This document shows, piece after piece, positions 1-5,129 of a stretch of DNA of 5,145 nt (position 1 is its first letter; each line of letters starts with the position of its first letter). The notes under the pieces are model-generated. The model searched no databases. It saw nothing but the letters and a program-made list of their open reading frames with translations, and was not told where the DNA came from. The stretch is taken from contig MVCS01000136.1 of assembly GCA_002049885.1 (NCBI GenBank), forward strand, positions 1-5,145, read 5' to 3'. The stretch comes from Planctomycetales bacterium 4484_123. GTDB lineage: Bacteria > Planctomycetota > Phycisphaerae > SM23-33. The position numbers and the translations under genes are program-made.

Positions 1-132
1 GACGGCTCCATTGTACACCACACGGGCCGCCGCAAACCAGGGACGCCTGAACGGCCTTTGGAAACGTACGATATGCACCCGGCGTGCGGCCATCGGCCCA
101 TGACCGCCAAGGCCCCCGCCGGCCGGGGCACC

Positions 133-149
133 GAGGCCCAGCGGGCCTC
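133..149 (-). terminator. Possible hairpin terminator at the end of the secreted-protein gene
   Basis: GAGGCCC and GGGCCTC form a perfect 7-bp stem with a three-base loop (or 6 bp with five bases), beginning inside the TGA stop codon on the minus strand. No U tract follows, so if it ends transcription it would be a U-less, I-shaped type. Downstream, 1-132 is G+C-rich and holds no gene that I can support. Confidence 0.35.
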
Positions 150-1593
150 ACGGCTCGGAGCGTCGGGCCGCCCGCTGGCGGGCCTGCTCGGCCTTGGCCT
201 TCATGAGTTCGGCCAGCGCCGCCCGACCGGCCTGTCGCAGCGGGTCGCGCCTGGGCCTCCGCCCGGGACGCCGCCTCGGCGGCCTGCGGTTGGCGTAGGT
301 CTTCGCCACCACGATGGCCTCGTCGATGTACGTCCGGCACCGGCCGATGTTCCGCACCGCCTGGACGGTATGCCTCCAGAAGGCCCCCCGGCGGTCCCAG
401 ACGGGCCGGTGCGCCAGCTCCGCCAGCAGTACCAGCTCGTCGTCGCCGCTGAGGGGGGGAAGCAGCCCGCCGTACTCGGCCCCCAGTGGCTGGACCTCGA
501 TGTCCCGCTCGTAGGGAATGGCCGCCGTCTGCACGCAGGGCTGGACGCCGCGCATGCCCCGGAGCTGCTCCAGCAGCAGCACCCGCATCATCACGCGCTG
601 GGAGACCCGCACGCAGCCCTGCCCCCGCGCCCGGGCAGGGTCGATGCGGTAATCCTGCACCGTGCCCCGCTGGTTGAACCAGCGCAGCACCCACGCCGTG
701 TTCTTGAAGGCGCTCTTGGTCATGGCGCTGTGGACCACGGCCTGGATGGCGTCGGCACGCTGCGTCTGCACCAGCAGGGCCGCCACGTCCAGGGCCGGCA
801 GCTCCTCCCGCCGGCGGTACTCCTTGATGAACTTGGGTATGTTGTGGTCGCCGATGTCGCTGAAGTCCAGGGCGTCCAGGGCGGCGATGGCGGCGTACTT
901 CAACGGCTCATCGGTGCTGCGGTGGTCCGCCCTGCCCACGCCAACCGCCCCCCAGAAACCCGAGCCGGTGGGCACGTGAAACAGTATCGCCCAGGCGTTC
1001 ACCCGGCTGGAGCGGACCGGCGGGCCACGCCGAGACGCATAGGGCCGGACGCTCTTGTACGGCACGGGCTCGTGGTGCAGACCCACCACCAGCACGAACT
1101 CGTAGTCCTCGGGGAAGCCAACCTTCGGCCAGGGCTTGGGCGGGGCGGACTGGGCCTGGCCTTCATCCTCGCCCTCGCCGGCGCCGACCTTGGGCTTGTC
1201 CTCCTGGTCGGACTCTTCCGGCAGCTCCGGCAACACCACGTGAAAGCCCTGCCGGGCCAGCGGCTTGACCACCCGCCGCAACAGCTCGGCGTCCACGCCC
1301 GCCGGCCAGTACGTGCTGGCAGTCTCCCCCCCGCCGAAGGGCGAGCGGGCCACCACCGGCAGCTCCTCGGCCCCACGGTCGAAGAGCCGCCACGCCTCGG
1401 CCGCCTCCTTGCCGCGAATGGCGGCCTGCTCGGCCAGGGTCACATGGCGGCCGTCGAAGCGATACAGATAGGTCACCTCGTCGCCGGACTTCCGCTCCTT
1501 GCGAAGCTGGCGAACGTATTCGATGGTCACCTGCGCCCCGCAGACCGCAGTCGCCAGGCAGATGACGCCGATAACCCCAATCCCTCGTCTCAC
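148..1593 (-). CDS. Secreted protein of unknown function
   Basis: I do not recognise this 481-residue protein. Its start is GTG with GAGGG nine bases upstream, and the N-terminus MRRGIGVIGVICLATAVCGA (1-20) is a good signal peptide, probably cleaved before Gln21. It is thus likely exported; Cys18 is not in a good lipobox. Residues 21-125 look mixed alpha/beta. A charged acidic low-complexity linker follows (about 125-157, rich in Glu/Asp/Gly/Pro). A beta-strand-rich part (about 160-225: YEFVLVV, VNAWAILFHV, GAVGVGRA) leads to a helix, a pattern faintly like envelope lipoproteins of the GNA1162/CsgG-like kind, but this is weak. A mostly helical region follows (about 225-435). The tail (436-481) is strongly basic, with Pro-Arg repeats such as RRPPRRRPGRRPRRDP and a helix. 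Codon use and G+C match the neighbours. It lies 221 bases beyond recR, separated by repeats, so joint transcription is uncertain. Coding is supported by length, signal peptide and ribosome binding site. Confidence 0.8.
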   Translation of the reverse strand: MRRGIGVIGVICLATAVCGAQVTIEYVRQLRKERKSGDEVTYLYRFDGRHVTLAEQAAIRGKEAAEAWRLFDRGAEELPVVARSPFGGGETASTYWPAGVDAELLRRVVKPLARQGFHVVLPELPEESDQEDKPKVGAGEGEDEGQAQSAPPKPWPKVGFPEDYEFVLVVGLHHEPVPYKSVRPYASRRGPPVRSSRVNAWAILFHVPTGSGFWGAVGVGRADHRSTDEPLKYAAIAALDALDFSDIGDHNIPKFIKEYRRREELPALDVAALLVQTQRADAIQAVVHSAMTKSAFKNTAWVLRWFNQRGTVQDYRIDPARARGQGCVRVSQRVMMRVLLLEQLRGMRGVQPCVQTAAIPYERDIEVQPLGAEYGGLLPPLSGDDELVLLAELAHRPVWDRRGAFWRHTVQAVRNIGRCRTYIDEAIVVAKTYANRRPPRRRPGRRPRRDPLRQAGRAALAELMKAKAEQARQRAARRSEP

Positions 1594-1682
1594 GCCGCCG
1601 GACCCTCAGAACAGCCGCTGCGCCGCTATTGCCTCAACCACCGCCCAGCGGCAAGCCGCCCTTCAAGGTCACACCACCCGCA

Positions 1683-1731
1683 AATGCCCAATGCCGAATG
1701 CCCAACATTCGATGTTCAATTCCCTATTCCA
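1683..1731. repeat. 7-base tandem repeats, AATGCCC type
   Basis: Seven contiguous 7-base units, plus-strand consensus AATGCCC: AATGCCC (1683), AATGCCG (1690), AATGCCC (1697), then the diverged AACATTC (1704), GATGTTC (1711), AATTCCC (1718) and TATTCCA (1725). Units 4 and 5 create the small palindrome AACAT-TCG-ATGTT (1704-1716). It is A+T-richer than its surroundings and lies 15 bases from the GTGCCTC-type block, with a different consensus. Translating it gives spurious peptides such as MPNAECP. Confidence 0.75.
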
Positions 1732-1746
1732 AACGTCTCCGCGGCC

Positions 1747-1809
1747 GACGCCTCATGCCCGGCTTTGGTGCTCGGTTCCTCGTGCCTCATGCCTGGTGCC
1801 CGATGCCTG
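1747..1809. repeat. 7-base tandem repeats, GTGCCTC type
   Basis: Nine contiguous 7-base units end six bases beyond the recR stop codon. The clearest on the plus strand are GTGCCTC (1782), ATGCCTG (1789), GTGCCCG (1796) and ATGCCTG (1803); units further from recR are more diverged (GTTCCTC at 1775, GACGCCT at 1747). The consensus is about RTGCCYS, or in recR sense SRGGCAY. It lies wholly between genes. Confidence 0.75.
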
Positions 1810-1814
1810 CCGTA

Positions 1815-2414
1815 TCACATGTCCCTGCGCTCGGTGATGGCATCGGTCAGGATGGACCTGTTGGCATATTCGATCTGGCCGCCGGCAGGCAGTCCGCGGG
1901 CCAGGCGGGTAAGCTTCACGCCGGTGGCCCTCAGTGCCTCGGCCACGTGCAGGGCGGTGGCGTCGCCGGCCACGTCCGGGTTGGTGGCCAGGATGACCTC
2001 CTTGATGCCGCCGGCGCGGACGCGCTCGAGAAGCGCCGATATGGTCAGATCCTCCGGCTCGACGCCATCCAGCGGGGCCACGTGGCCCATCAGCACGTGA
2101 TAGACGCCGTGATAGGCCCCCGTCGATTCCAGTGCCAACAAGTCCTTGGGCTGTTCCACCACGCAAATGGTGGACTTGTCCCGCCGCGGGTCGGAGCAGA
2201 TCTGGCAAAGCCGCTCCTCGGCGATGTTGAAACAGACCTCGCACGGCCGAAGCTTGGTCTTGAGGTCGCGGATGGCCTCGGCCAGGGCGAAGGCATCCTC
2301 CTGAGGGGCCTTCAACAAGTGGAACACCAGCCGTTCGGCCGACCTCGGGCCGATGCCGGGCAGCTTGCCCAGCGCAGCCATCAAACGCTCCAGGGTCTGA
2401 CAATACCCGGCCAT
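1815..2414 (-). CDS. recR: Recombination mediator protein RecR
   Basis: RecR works with RecO (and RecF) to load RecA on SSB-coated single-stranded gaps; it forms a ring-shaped tetramer that can encircle DNA. The 199-residue product fits the family length (198-201). It shows the N-terminal helix-hairpin-helix (LGKLPGIGPRSAERLVFHLL, 15-34), the four-cysteine zinc finger (C58, C61, C70, C73), the Toprim domain beginning VVEQPKDLLALE (85-96) with the ATNPDVAGDATA segment (143-154), and the C-terminal ARGLPAGGQIEYA (172-184). The ATG at 2414 gives the expected N-terminus; the frame is open for 49 more codons upstream, but those are non-family and overlap the intergenic repeats. GGGG five bases before the ATG may be the ribosome binding site. 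One oddity is Ala149, where relatives normally have Glu (NPxxEGD/E). It is the last gene of the conserved dnaX-ybaB-recR set. Confidence 0.96.
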   Translation of the reverse strand: MAGYCQTLERLMAALGKLPGIGPRSAERLVFHLLKAPQEDAFALAEAIRDLKTKLRPCEVCFNIAEERLCQICSDPRRDKSTICVVEQPKDLLALESTGAYHGVYHVLMGHVAPLDGVEPEDLTISALLERVRAGGIKEVILATNPDVAGDATALHVAEALRATGVKLTRLARGLPAGGQIEYANRSILTDAITERRDM

Positions 2415-2424
2415 GACGACCCCG

Positions 2425-2430
2425 AATATA
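2425..2430 (-). promoter_or_regulatory. Possible -10 element close to recR
   Basis: TATATT on the minus strand is an A+T island in very G+C-rich DNA, ending ten bases before the recR ATG. It resembles a sigma-70 -10 box, but I see no -35 match at 16-18 bases. If used, transcription would start about three bases before the ATG, giving a nearly leaderless recR mRNA. The 194-base gap after ybaB makes a separate recR promoter plausible. Weak call. Confidence 0.25.
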
Positions 2431-2550
2431 ACGCGCCCAAGGCCGAAATGCACACCGCCCCAACAGCGACCCGCCGCTGCGGCTCCCAAAGGCGGCGCCG
2501 GGGCACCTGAAGCCTCGCGCCGCCCGTGGGCCTCGACGGCTCCGGGCCCG

Positions 2551-2613
2551 CCGACCGCCACCCGGCTCCCAACCGCTGACCACCGGCAACTGGCTACCGA
2601 CTACCGGCTCAGG
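2551..2613. repeat. Degenerate 7-base tandem repeats after ybaB
   Basis: Nine consecutive 7-base units run from 2551 to 2613. On the plus strand the clearest are GCTACCG (2593-2599) and ACTACCG (2600-2606), with ACCACCG (2579) and ACCGCTG (2572) further away. In ybaB sense the consensus is about YCGGTRG. The last unit (2607-2613) covers the ybaB stop codon, so the array begins exactly where coding ends. There is no gene in it. The rest of the gap, 2431-2550, is G+C-rich with no feature I can support. Confidence 0.65.
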
Positions 2614-2941
2614 GCAGCAGGGCGTCCAGGCCGGGGATGTTCATCCCCCCGGTCAGTTCCTTCAGCGCGGCCGCGGCCGCCTCCGCCGCAGCGGCCTGGG
2701 CCGAGGCCACGGCCTGCTTGACCATCTCCGCCAGGGCCTCGCCGCCAGTGCCTCCCTCGCCGACCGCCTCGGGGCTTATCTGGACCTCCACCAACTGCCC
2801 CTTGCCGTTGACGGTGGCACTGACCTCCCCGCCGGCCGAGTTGCCGGTGAAACGCGCCGCCTCCAGGCGCTGCCTCATCTTCGGCAGCTCCGTCTGGAGG
2901 CGGTTGACCAGGCCCATCAGCATTCCGATGTTGCCAAACAC
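2609..2941 (-). CDS. ybaB: YbaB/EbfC family nucleoid-associated protein
   Basis: YbaB/EbfC proteins are small dimers that bind DNA and associate with the nucleoid; their exact role is still loosely defined. The 110-residue product matches the family size (about 100-110). It has the expected layout: an N-terminal helix (MGLVNRLQTELPKMRQRLEA, about 9-28), then a beta-sheet with the hallmark GGEVSATVNGKGQLVEVQISPEAV (about 36-59), then an Ala-rich C-terminal helix and a glycine-rich tail (GGMNIPGLDALLP). I chose the GTG at 2941 because GGGAG lies six bases before it and the protein then starts MFGNIG, like the family MFG-type start. The frame stays open upstream to an ATG at 3025 overlapping the dnaX stop, but that would add 28 unlikely Arg/Gly-rich residues. 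Its place between dnaX and recR is the classical one and supports the identity. The stop codon lies at the edge of a heptamer repeat block. Confidence 0.93.
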   Translation of the reverse strand: MFGNIGMLMGLVNRLQTELPKMRQRLEAARFTGNSAGGEVSATVNGKGQLVEVQISPEAVGEGGTGGEALAEMVKQAVASAQAAAAEAAAAALKELTGGMNIPGLDALLP

Positions 2942-2947
2942 TGGCTT

Positions 2948-2952
2948 CTCCC
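2948..2952 (-). promoter_or_regulatory. Shine-Dalgarno sequence deciding the ybaB GTG start
   Basis: GGGAG on the minus strand is followed by six bases and then GTG at 2941. This spacing is ideal and is the main reason to prefer the GTG over the in-frame ATG at 3025. Confidence 0.7.
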
Positions 2953-2970
2953 GAATCTCGACCCCCGCCC

Positions 2971-2992
2971 GCCGGTGGCCCCCCGCACCGGC
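2971..2992 (-). other. Hairpin in the dnaX-ybaB gap
   Basis: GCCGGTG and CACCGGC form a perfect 7-bp stem with an eight-base loop, starting 22 bases after the dnaX stop codon and ending 18 bases before the ybaB Shine-Dalgarno sequence. No U tract follows, so it is not a convincing intrinsic terminator. It might shape mRNA decay or ybaB translation within a shared transcript, or be chance in G+C-rich DNA. Confidence 0.3.
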
Positions 2993-3014
2993 CCGGGCCC
3001 GGAGGGATACCCAC

Positions 3015-4856
3015 TCAAGAATCATGTTCTTCGGCGTCGTTTTCCTCGGCCTTCGGCGGCCCGGCCAGGCGGACGTCGAACAGCGAACCCTGAAAATAAT
3101 CCATCACGGCCCGGACGGCGGGGTCGTTGGCCACCTCATCGCGCTGGGCCGACGAAAGCCGGGCCGACTGCGTCGGCTGGCGGGGAGCGGGCGCCTTGCC
3201 AGCCCTGCCCGTGGGGACGTACTGGCAGCGGACCTCCTGGCCGAACAACTGGCCCAGCACGGTGGTAATCTCACCGTCCATGCGTTCCTCGCAGCGCCGG
3301 CGGATGGTCTCGTGGGCCTCGTCGTAACCCAGCCGGAGCGTCTGGCCCTCCAGGCCCAGCACGACCGCCGGGCCCAGCAGCCCCGCCACGTACCCCTGGC
3401 GACGACGGGCAAGCTCGGCCACGACCGCCGGCCAGTTGGCCTTGAGGTACTCACCGTCCCACTTCGGGTCCCTCAACGGTTCGGGCTCGGGGGGCCGCGG
3501 CGGCGGCGAAGTGGAATCAGCGCGTGCGGGCAGGGAGTTCGCGGCGCCGCTCGGCGGCACCGGCCCAGCCCCGGCGGACGGAGCCGCCGGCGGGTGCGGC
3601 GGCGCTATCTTTTTTTTTTGCCCCCTCGTCGTCGGCCTGCGGTAGTTGGCGGCGGTTCCCGCCGGGATGCCCGGTCGGCCGGCACTGGCCGCACGCGGTG
3701 CCGGGGCCGAGCCCTCCAGGGCCTCCAGCCGGGCCAGCAGGCTGCGGGCATCGACGAACTTCTCAGCCGCCGCCAGGCGGACCAGGGCCGCCTCGGCCAG
3801 TCCACGCCCGCTGGTCAGGCCGCGCAGGTTCCGGGCGGTGACCTGGCAAAGGCTGACGGCCTGGACCAGCGCCGGCAGGGAGAACTTCCCGGCCAGCTCG
3901 ACCGCCCGCTGGCGTTGCGAATCGGGCAGCTCCACCAGGTGGCTGTCGGGCCCGCAGGCCTGGATGAGCATCATGTGGCGGAACATCTCGCCCACCGCGG
4001 CCAGGGCCGACTCCAGCGTCACGCCCGAACCCAGCAGCTCGTCCAGGCCGCTCAACGCCGCACCGGGGTCGCCGGCAGCGATGGCCGAGACGATACCCGC
4101 GGTGGCCTCGTCGCTGGGCGTGCCAAGGATGCGGATGACGTCGGCCTCGGTGACCTTGCCCCCGCCGGCGGCGAGCAACTGGTCCAGCAGGCTCAGCCCG
4201 TCGCGCATGGACCCGGCCGCCGCCCGGGCGATGCGGAAAAGGGCCTCGTCGCAGACCTCGACCTCCTCGGCCTGGCATATCTTCCCCAGGTGCTCGGCGA
4301 TGAGCCGGGTGGGAATGTTGCGGAAGTCGAAGCGCTGGCAGCGGGAGACGATGGTGGCCGGGACGCGGTGGACCTCGGTCGTCGAGAAGATGAACTTCAC
4401 GTGGGCGGGGGGCTCTTCCAGGGTCTTCAGCAGGGCGTTGAAGGCCTCCTTGGTGAGCATGTGCACCTCGTCGATGTAGTAGATCTTGAAGCGGCATCGG
4501 GCCGGCCGGTAGATGGCGTTGGAACGCAGTTCGCGGATTTCGTCGATGCCGCGGTTGGAGGCCCCGTCGATCTCCACCACGTCGATGTCGTCGCCGCGGG
4601 CGATGGCCACGCAGGCGTCGCAGGTGTTGCAGGGCTCAGGGGTGGGCGCATCGACACTGAGGCAGTTCAGGGCCTTGGCCAGTATGCGGGCCATGGTCGT
4701 CTTGCCCACCCCGCGCGTGCCGGTGAAGAGAAACCCGTGCGCCACCCGGCCGGTCTTGATGGCGTTGACCAGCGTGGCGGCAACGTGTTCCTGACCCACC
4801 ACCTCCTCGAACGTGGCGCTGCGGTACTTGCGAGCCAGAACGAGGTACGGTGCCAT
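3015..4856 (-). CDS. dnaX: DNA polymerase III subunit tau/gamma
   Basis: DnaX is the ATPase of the clamp loader, which opens the beta clamp and places it on primed DNA; full-length tau also couples the polymerase to the helicase. The 613-residue product is near the usual full length (E. coli 643). The AAA+ core shows Walker A GTRGVGKTT (46-54), four zinc-module cysteines (C65, C76, C79, C82), Walker B IYYIDEVH (125-132), sensor 1 FSTTE (157-161), the SRC arginine-finger motif (171-173) and sensor 2 GSMRD (215-219). The collar domain runs to about 370, followed by a Pro/Ala/Gly-rich linker (about 385-455) and a C-terminal tau-type domain (about 460-560). The ATG has AAAGGG five bases upstream, and the N-terminus MAPYLVLARKYR is typical. 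Codons 413-416 (QKKK) are written with ten consecutive A residues, a likely frameshift or slippage site giving a short gamma-like form (annotated separately). ybaB and recR follow on the same strand. Confidence 0.97.
   Translation of the reverse strand: MAPYLVLARKYRSATFEEVVGQEHVAATLVNAIKTGRVAHGFLFTGTRGVGKTTMARILAKALNCLSVDAPTPEPCNTCDACVAIARGDDIDVVEIDGASNRGIDEIRELRSNAIYRPARCRFKIYYIDEVHMLTKEAFNALLKTLEEPPAHVKFIFSTTEVHRVPATIVSRCQRFDFRNIPTRLIAEHLGKICQAEEVEVCDEALFRIARAAAGSMRDGLSLLDQLLAAGGGKVTEADVIRILGTPSDEATAGIVSAIAAGDPGAALSGLDELLGSGVTLESALAAVGEMFRHMMLIQACGPDSHLVELPDSQRQRAVELAGKFSLPALVQAVSLCQVTARNLRGLTSGRGLAEAALVRLAAAEKFVDARSLLARLEALEGSAPAPRAASAGRPGIPAGTAANYRRPTTRGQKKKIAPPHPPAAPSAGAGPVPPSGAANSLPARADSTSPPPRPPEPEPLRDPKWDGEYLKANWPAVVAELARRRQGYVAGLLGPAVVLGLEGQTLRLGYDEAHETIRRRCEERMDGEITTVLGQLFGQEVRCQYVPTGRAGKAPAPRQPTQSARLSSAQRDEVANDPAVRAVMDYFQGSLFDVRLAGPPKAEENDAEEHDS
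3544..3605 (-). promoter_or_regulatory. Nested stem-loop directly after the dnaX A10 tract
   Basis: Starting four bases after the A run, dnaX mRNA can fold into three nested helices. The outer is GCGCCGC (3599-3605) with GCGGCGC (3544-3550), the middle GCACC (3593-3597) with GGTGC (3557-3561), and the inner CCGGCGG (3584-3590) with CCGCCGG (3571-3577) around a six-base loop. A downstream stem-loop is the usual stimulator of -1 frameshifting, as in E. coli dnaX, so its place fits. The region is extremely G+C-rich, so some complementarity is expected by chance, but three nested perfect helices at this spot are suggestive. Confidence 0.5.
3605..3627 (-). promoter_or_regulatory. Probable dnaX frameshift/slippage site (A10-G)
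   Basis: In dnaX mRNA sense the sequence is GAGGGGG (3621-3627), C, ten A residues (3610-3619), then GATAG. In frame it reads CAA AAA AAA AAG ATA (Q413-K-K-K-I417). It contains the classic -1 heptamer A AAA AAG used by E. coli dnaX, and it resembles the A-run slippage site of Thermus dnaX. If one A is lost (or two gained), or the ribosome slips +1, reading becomes AGA TAG and stops at 3605-3607, giving about 416 residues ending QKKR. If one A is gained, or the ribosome slips -1, about 30 other residues are added, ending at a TGA at 3517-3519 (about 446 residues). E. coli gamma has 431. Sequence and position are seen; use of the site is inferred from family knowledge. Confidence 0.75.
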
Positions 4857-4872
4857 GTTCGCCCTTTGCAGC

Positions 4873-4970
4873 AGTCTGAGTGATTTCGGATTACGCAGTC
4901 CGGACCGCGGACTACCCGGCGCCAGACCCGGGCCGATCCGCGCTCCGCAACCAGCAACCCGCGGTGGTCA
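4873..4970. repeat. Degenerate 7-base tandem repeat block in the dnaX leader
   Basis: Between ffs and dnaX the sequence keeps a 7-base period for about 14 units. On the plus strand, units around 4887-4914 resemble CGGAYTA (CGGATTA at 4887, CGGACTA at 4908). Units around 4936-4962 resemble ATCCGCG or ACCCGCG, roughly the first type in inverse orientation. Individual units are diverged, so the call rests on the sustained phase and recurring CGGA/TCCG cores. It stops about 16 bases before the dnaX start codon and contains no plausible gene. Confidence 0.6.
4906..4942 (-). promoter_or_regulatory. Possible stem-loop in the dnaX mRNA leader
   Basis: On the minus strand CGCGGAT (4936-4942) can pair with GTCCGCG (4906-4912) over 7 bp with one G-U pair. 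Inside it CCCGG (4928-4932) pairs with CCGGG (4915-4919) around an eight-base loop. The structure results from heptamer units lying in opposite orientations in this leader. It sits about 50 bases before the dnaX ATG and does not cover the ribosome binding site. A regulatory role is only possible, not shown. Confidence 0.25.
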
Positions 4971-5008
4971 AAAAGTGCCGTGCGCTCCGCTTCGATGTGC
5001 TTCAACGG

Positions 5009-5024
5009 GCCCGACCCGACGGGC
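5009..5024 (-). other. Short GC hairpin just 3' of the SRP RNA
   Basis: GCCCG (5020-5024) and CGGGC (5009-5013) form a 5-bp stem around a six-base loop, seven bases after the inferred 3' end of the SRP RNA. No U tract follows directly; the first run of five U residues on this strand is at 4970-4974, about 35 bases further on. It could mark 3' processing or weak termination of ffs, or be chance in G+C-rich DNA. Confidence 0.25.
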
Positions 5025-5031
5025 AAGCTCC

Positions 5032-5129
5032 AGCCAGGCAGCCCTCCGGCACATGCCGAAAGCACGCTTATGGCTGCTTCCTTCCGGACCTGACCAGGTT
5101 CACGGCCCGGCATTGCAGAGGACCCAGCC
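5032..5129 (-). ncRNA. ffs: Small bacterial SRP RNA (4.5S-type)
   Basis: This is the RNA of the signal recognition particle. It binds the M domain of Ffh and helps target ribosomes making membrane and exported proteins to FtsY at the membrane. The minus strand carries the near-invariant apical core CAGGTCCGGAAGGAAGCAGC (about 5073-5092), with the GGAA tetraloop at 5082-5085 closed by CC/GG and flanked by the symmetric internal loop. Upstream is the usual GTGAACC, and on the 3' side the usual GTGCCGG. I set the ends by the closing helix: GGCTGGGT (5122-5129) pairs with GCCTGGCT (5032-5039) through Watson-Crick and G-U pairs, giving about 98 nt. That is the length of the small form, with no Alu domain. 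It lies 175 nt upstream of dnaX on the same strand, a known conserved neighbourhood. Its promoter would lie beyond the right edge. Identity is near certain; the ends are good to a few bases. Confidence 0.95.

Noticed and set aside
10..15. TACAAT on the minus strand as a -10 box for a gene beyond the left edge
   Set aside because: There is no convincing -35 match at normal spacing and the downstream gene is outside the window.
1683..1809. CRISPR array
   Set aside because: Units are seven bases and contiguous, with no spacers and no cas genes in the window.
58..2100. A 680-codon open frame on the plus strand opposite the secreted-protein gene and recR
   Set aside because: It runs through intergenic heptamer repeats and across recR antisense, its product is Arg/Pro/Gly-rich without family features, and the opposite strand offers a signal peptide and RecR motifs.
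2415..2561. A 49-residue N-terminal extension of RecR
   Set aside because: The extension is Gly/Ala/Arg-rich, reaches into the repeat block, and RecR of normal length begins at the ATG at 2414.
2942..3025. Upstream ATG start for ybaB, overlapping the dnaX stop
   Set aside because: It would add 28 Arg/Gly-rich residues absent from the family; the GTG at 2941 has an ideal Shine-Dalgarno sequence and a family-like N-terminus.
2637..4883. A 748-codon open frame on the plus strand opposite dnaX and ybaB
   Set aside because: It is an antisense shadow of G+C-rich genes. The minus strand encodes unmistakable DnaX and YbaB, and the plus-frame product is low-complexity with no recognisable domain.
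4970..4974. Intrinsic terminator for ffs at the five-U run
   Set aside because: No stable stem directly precedes the U run on the minus strand.
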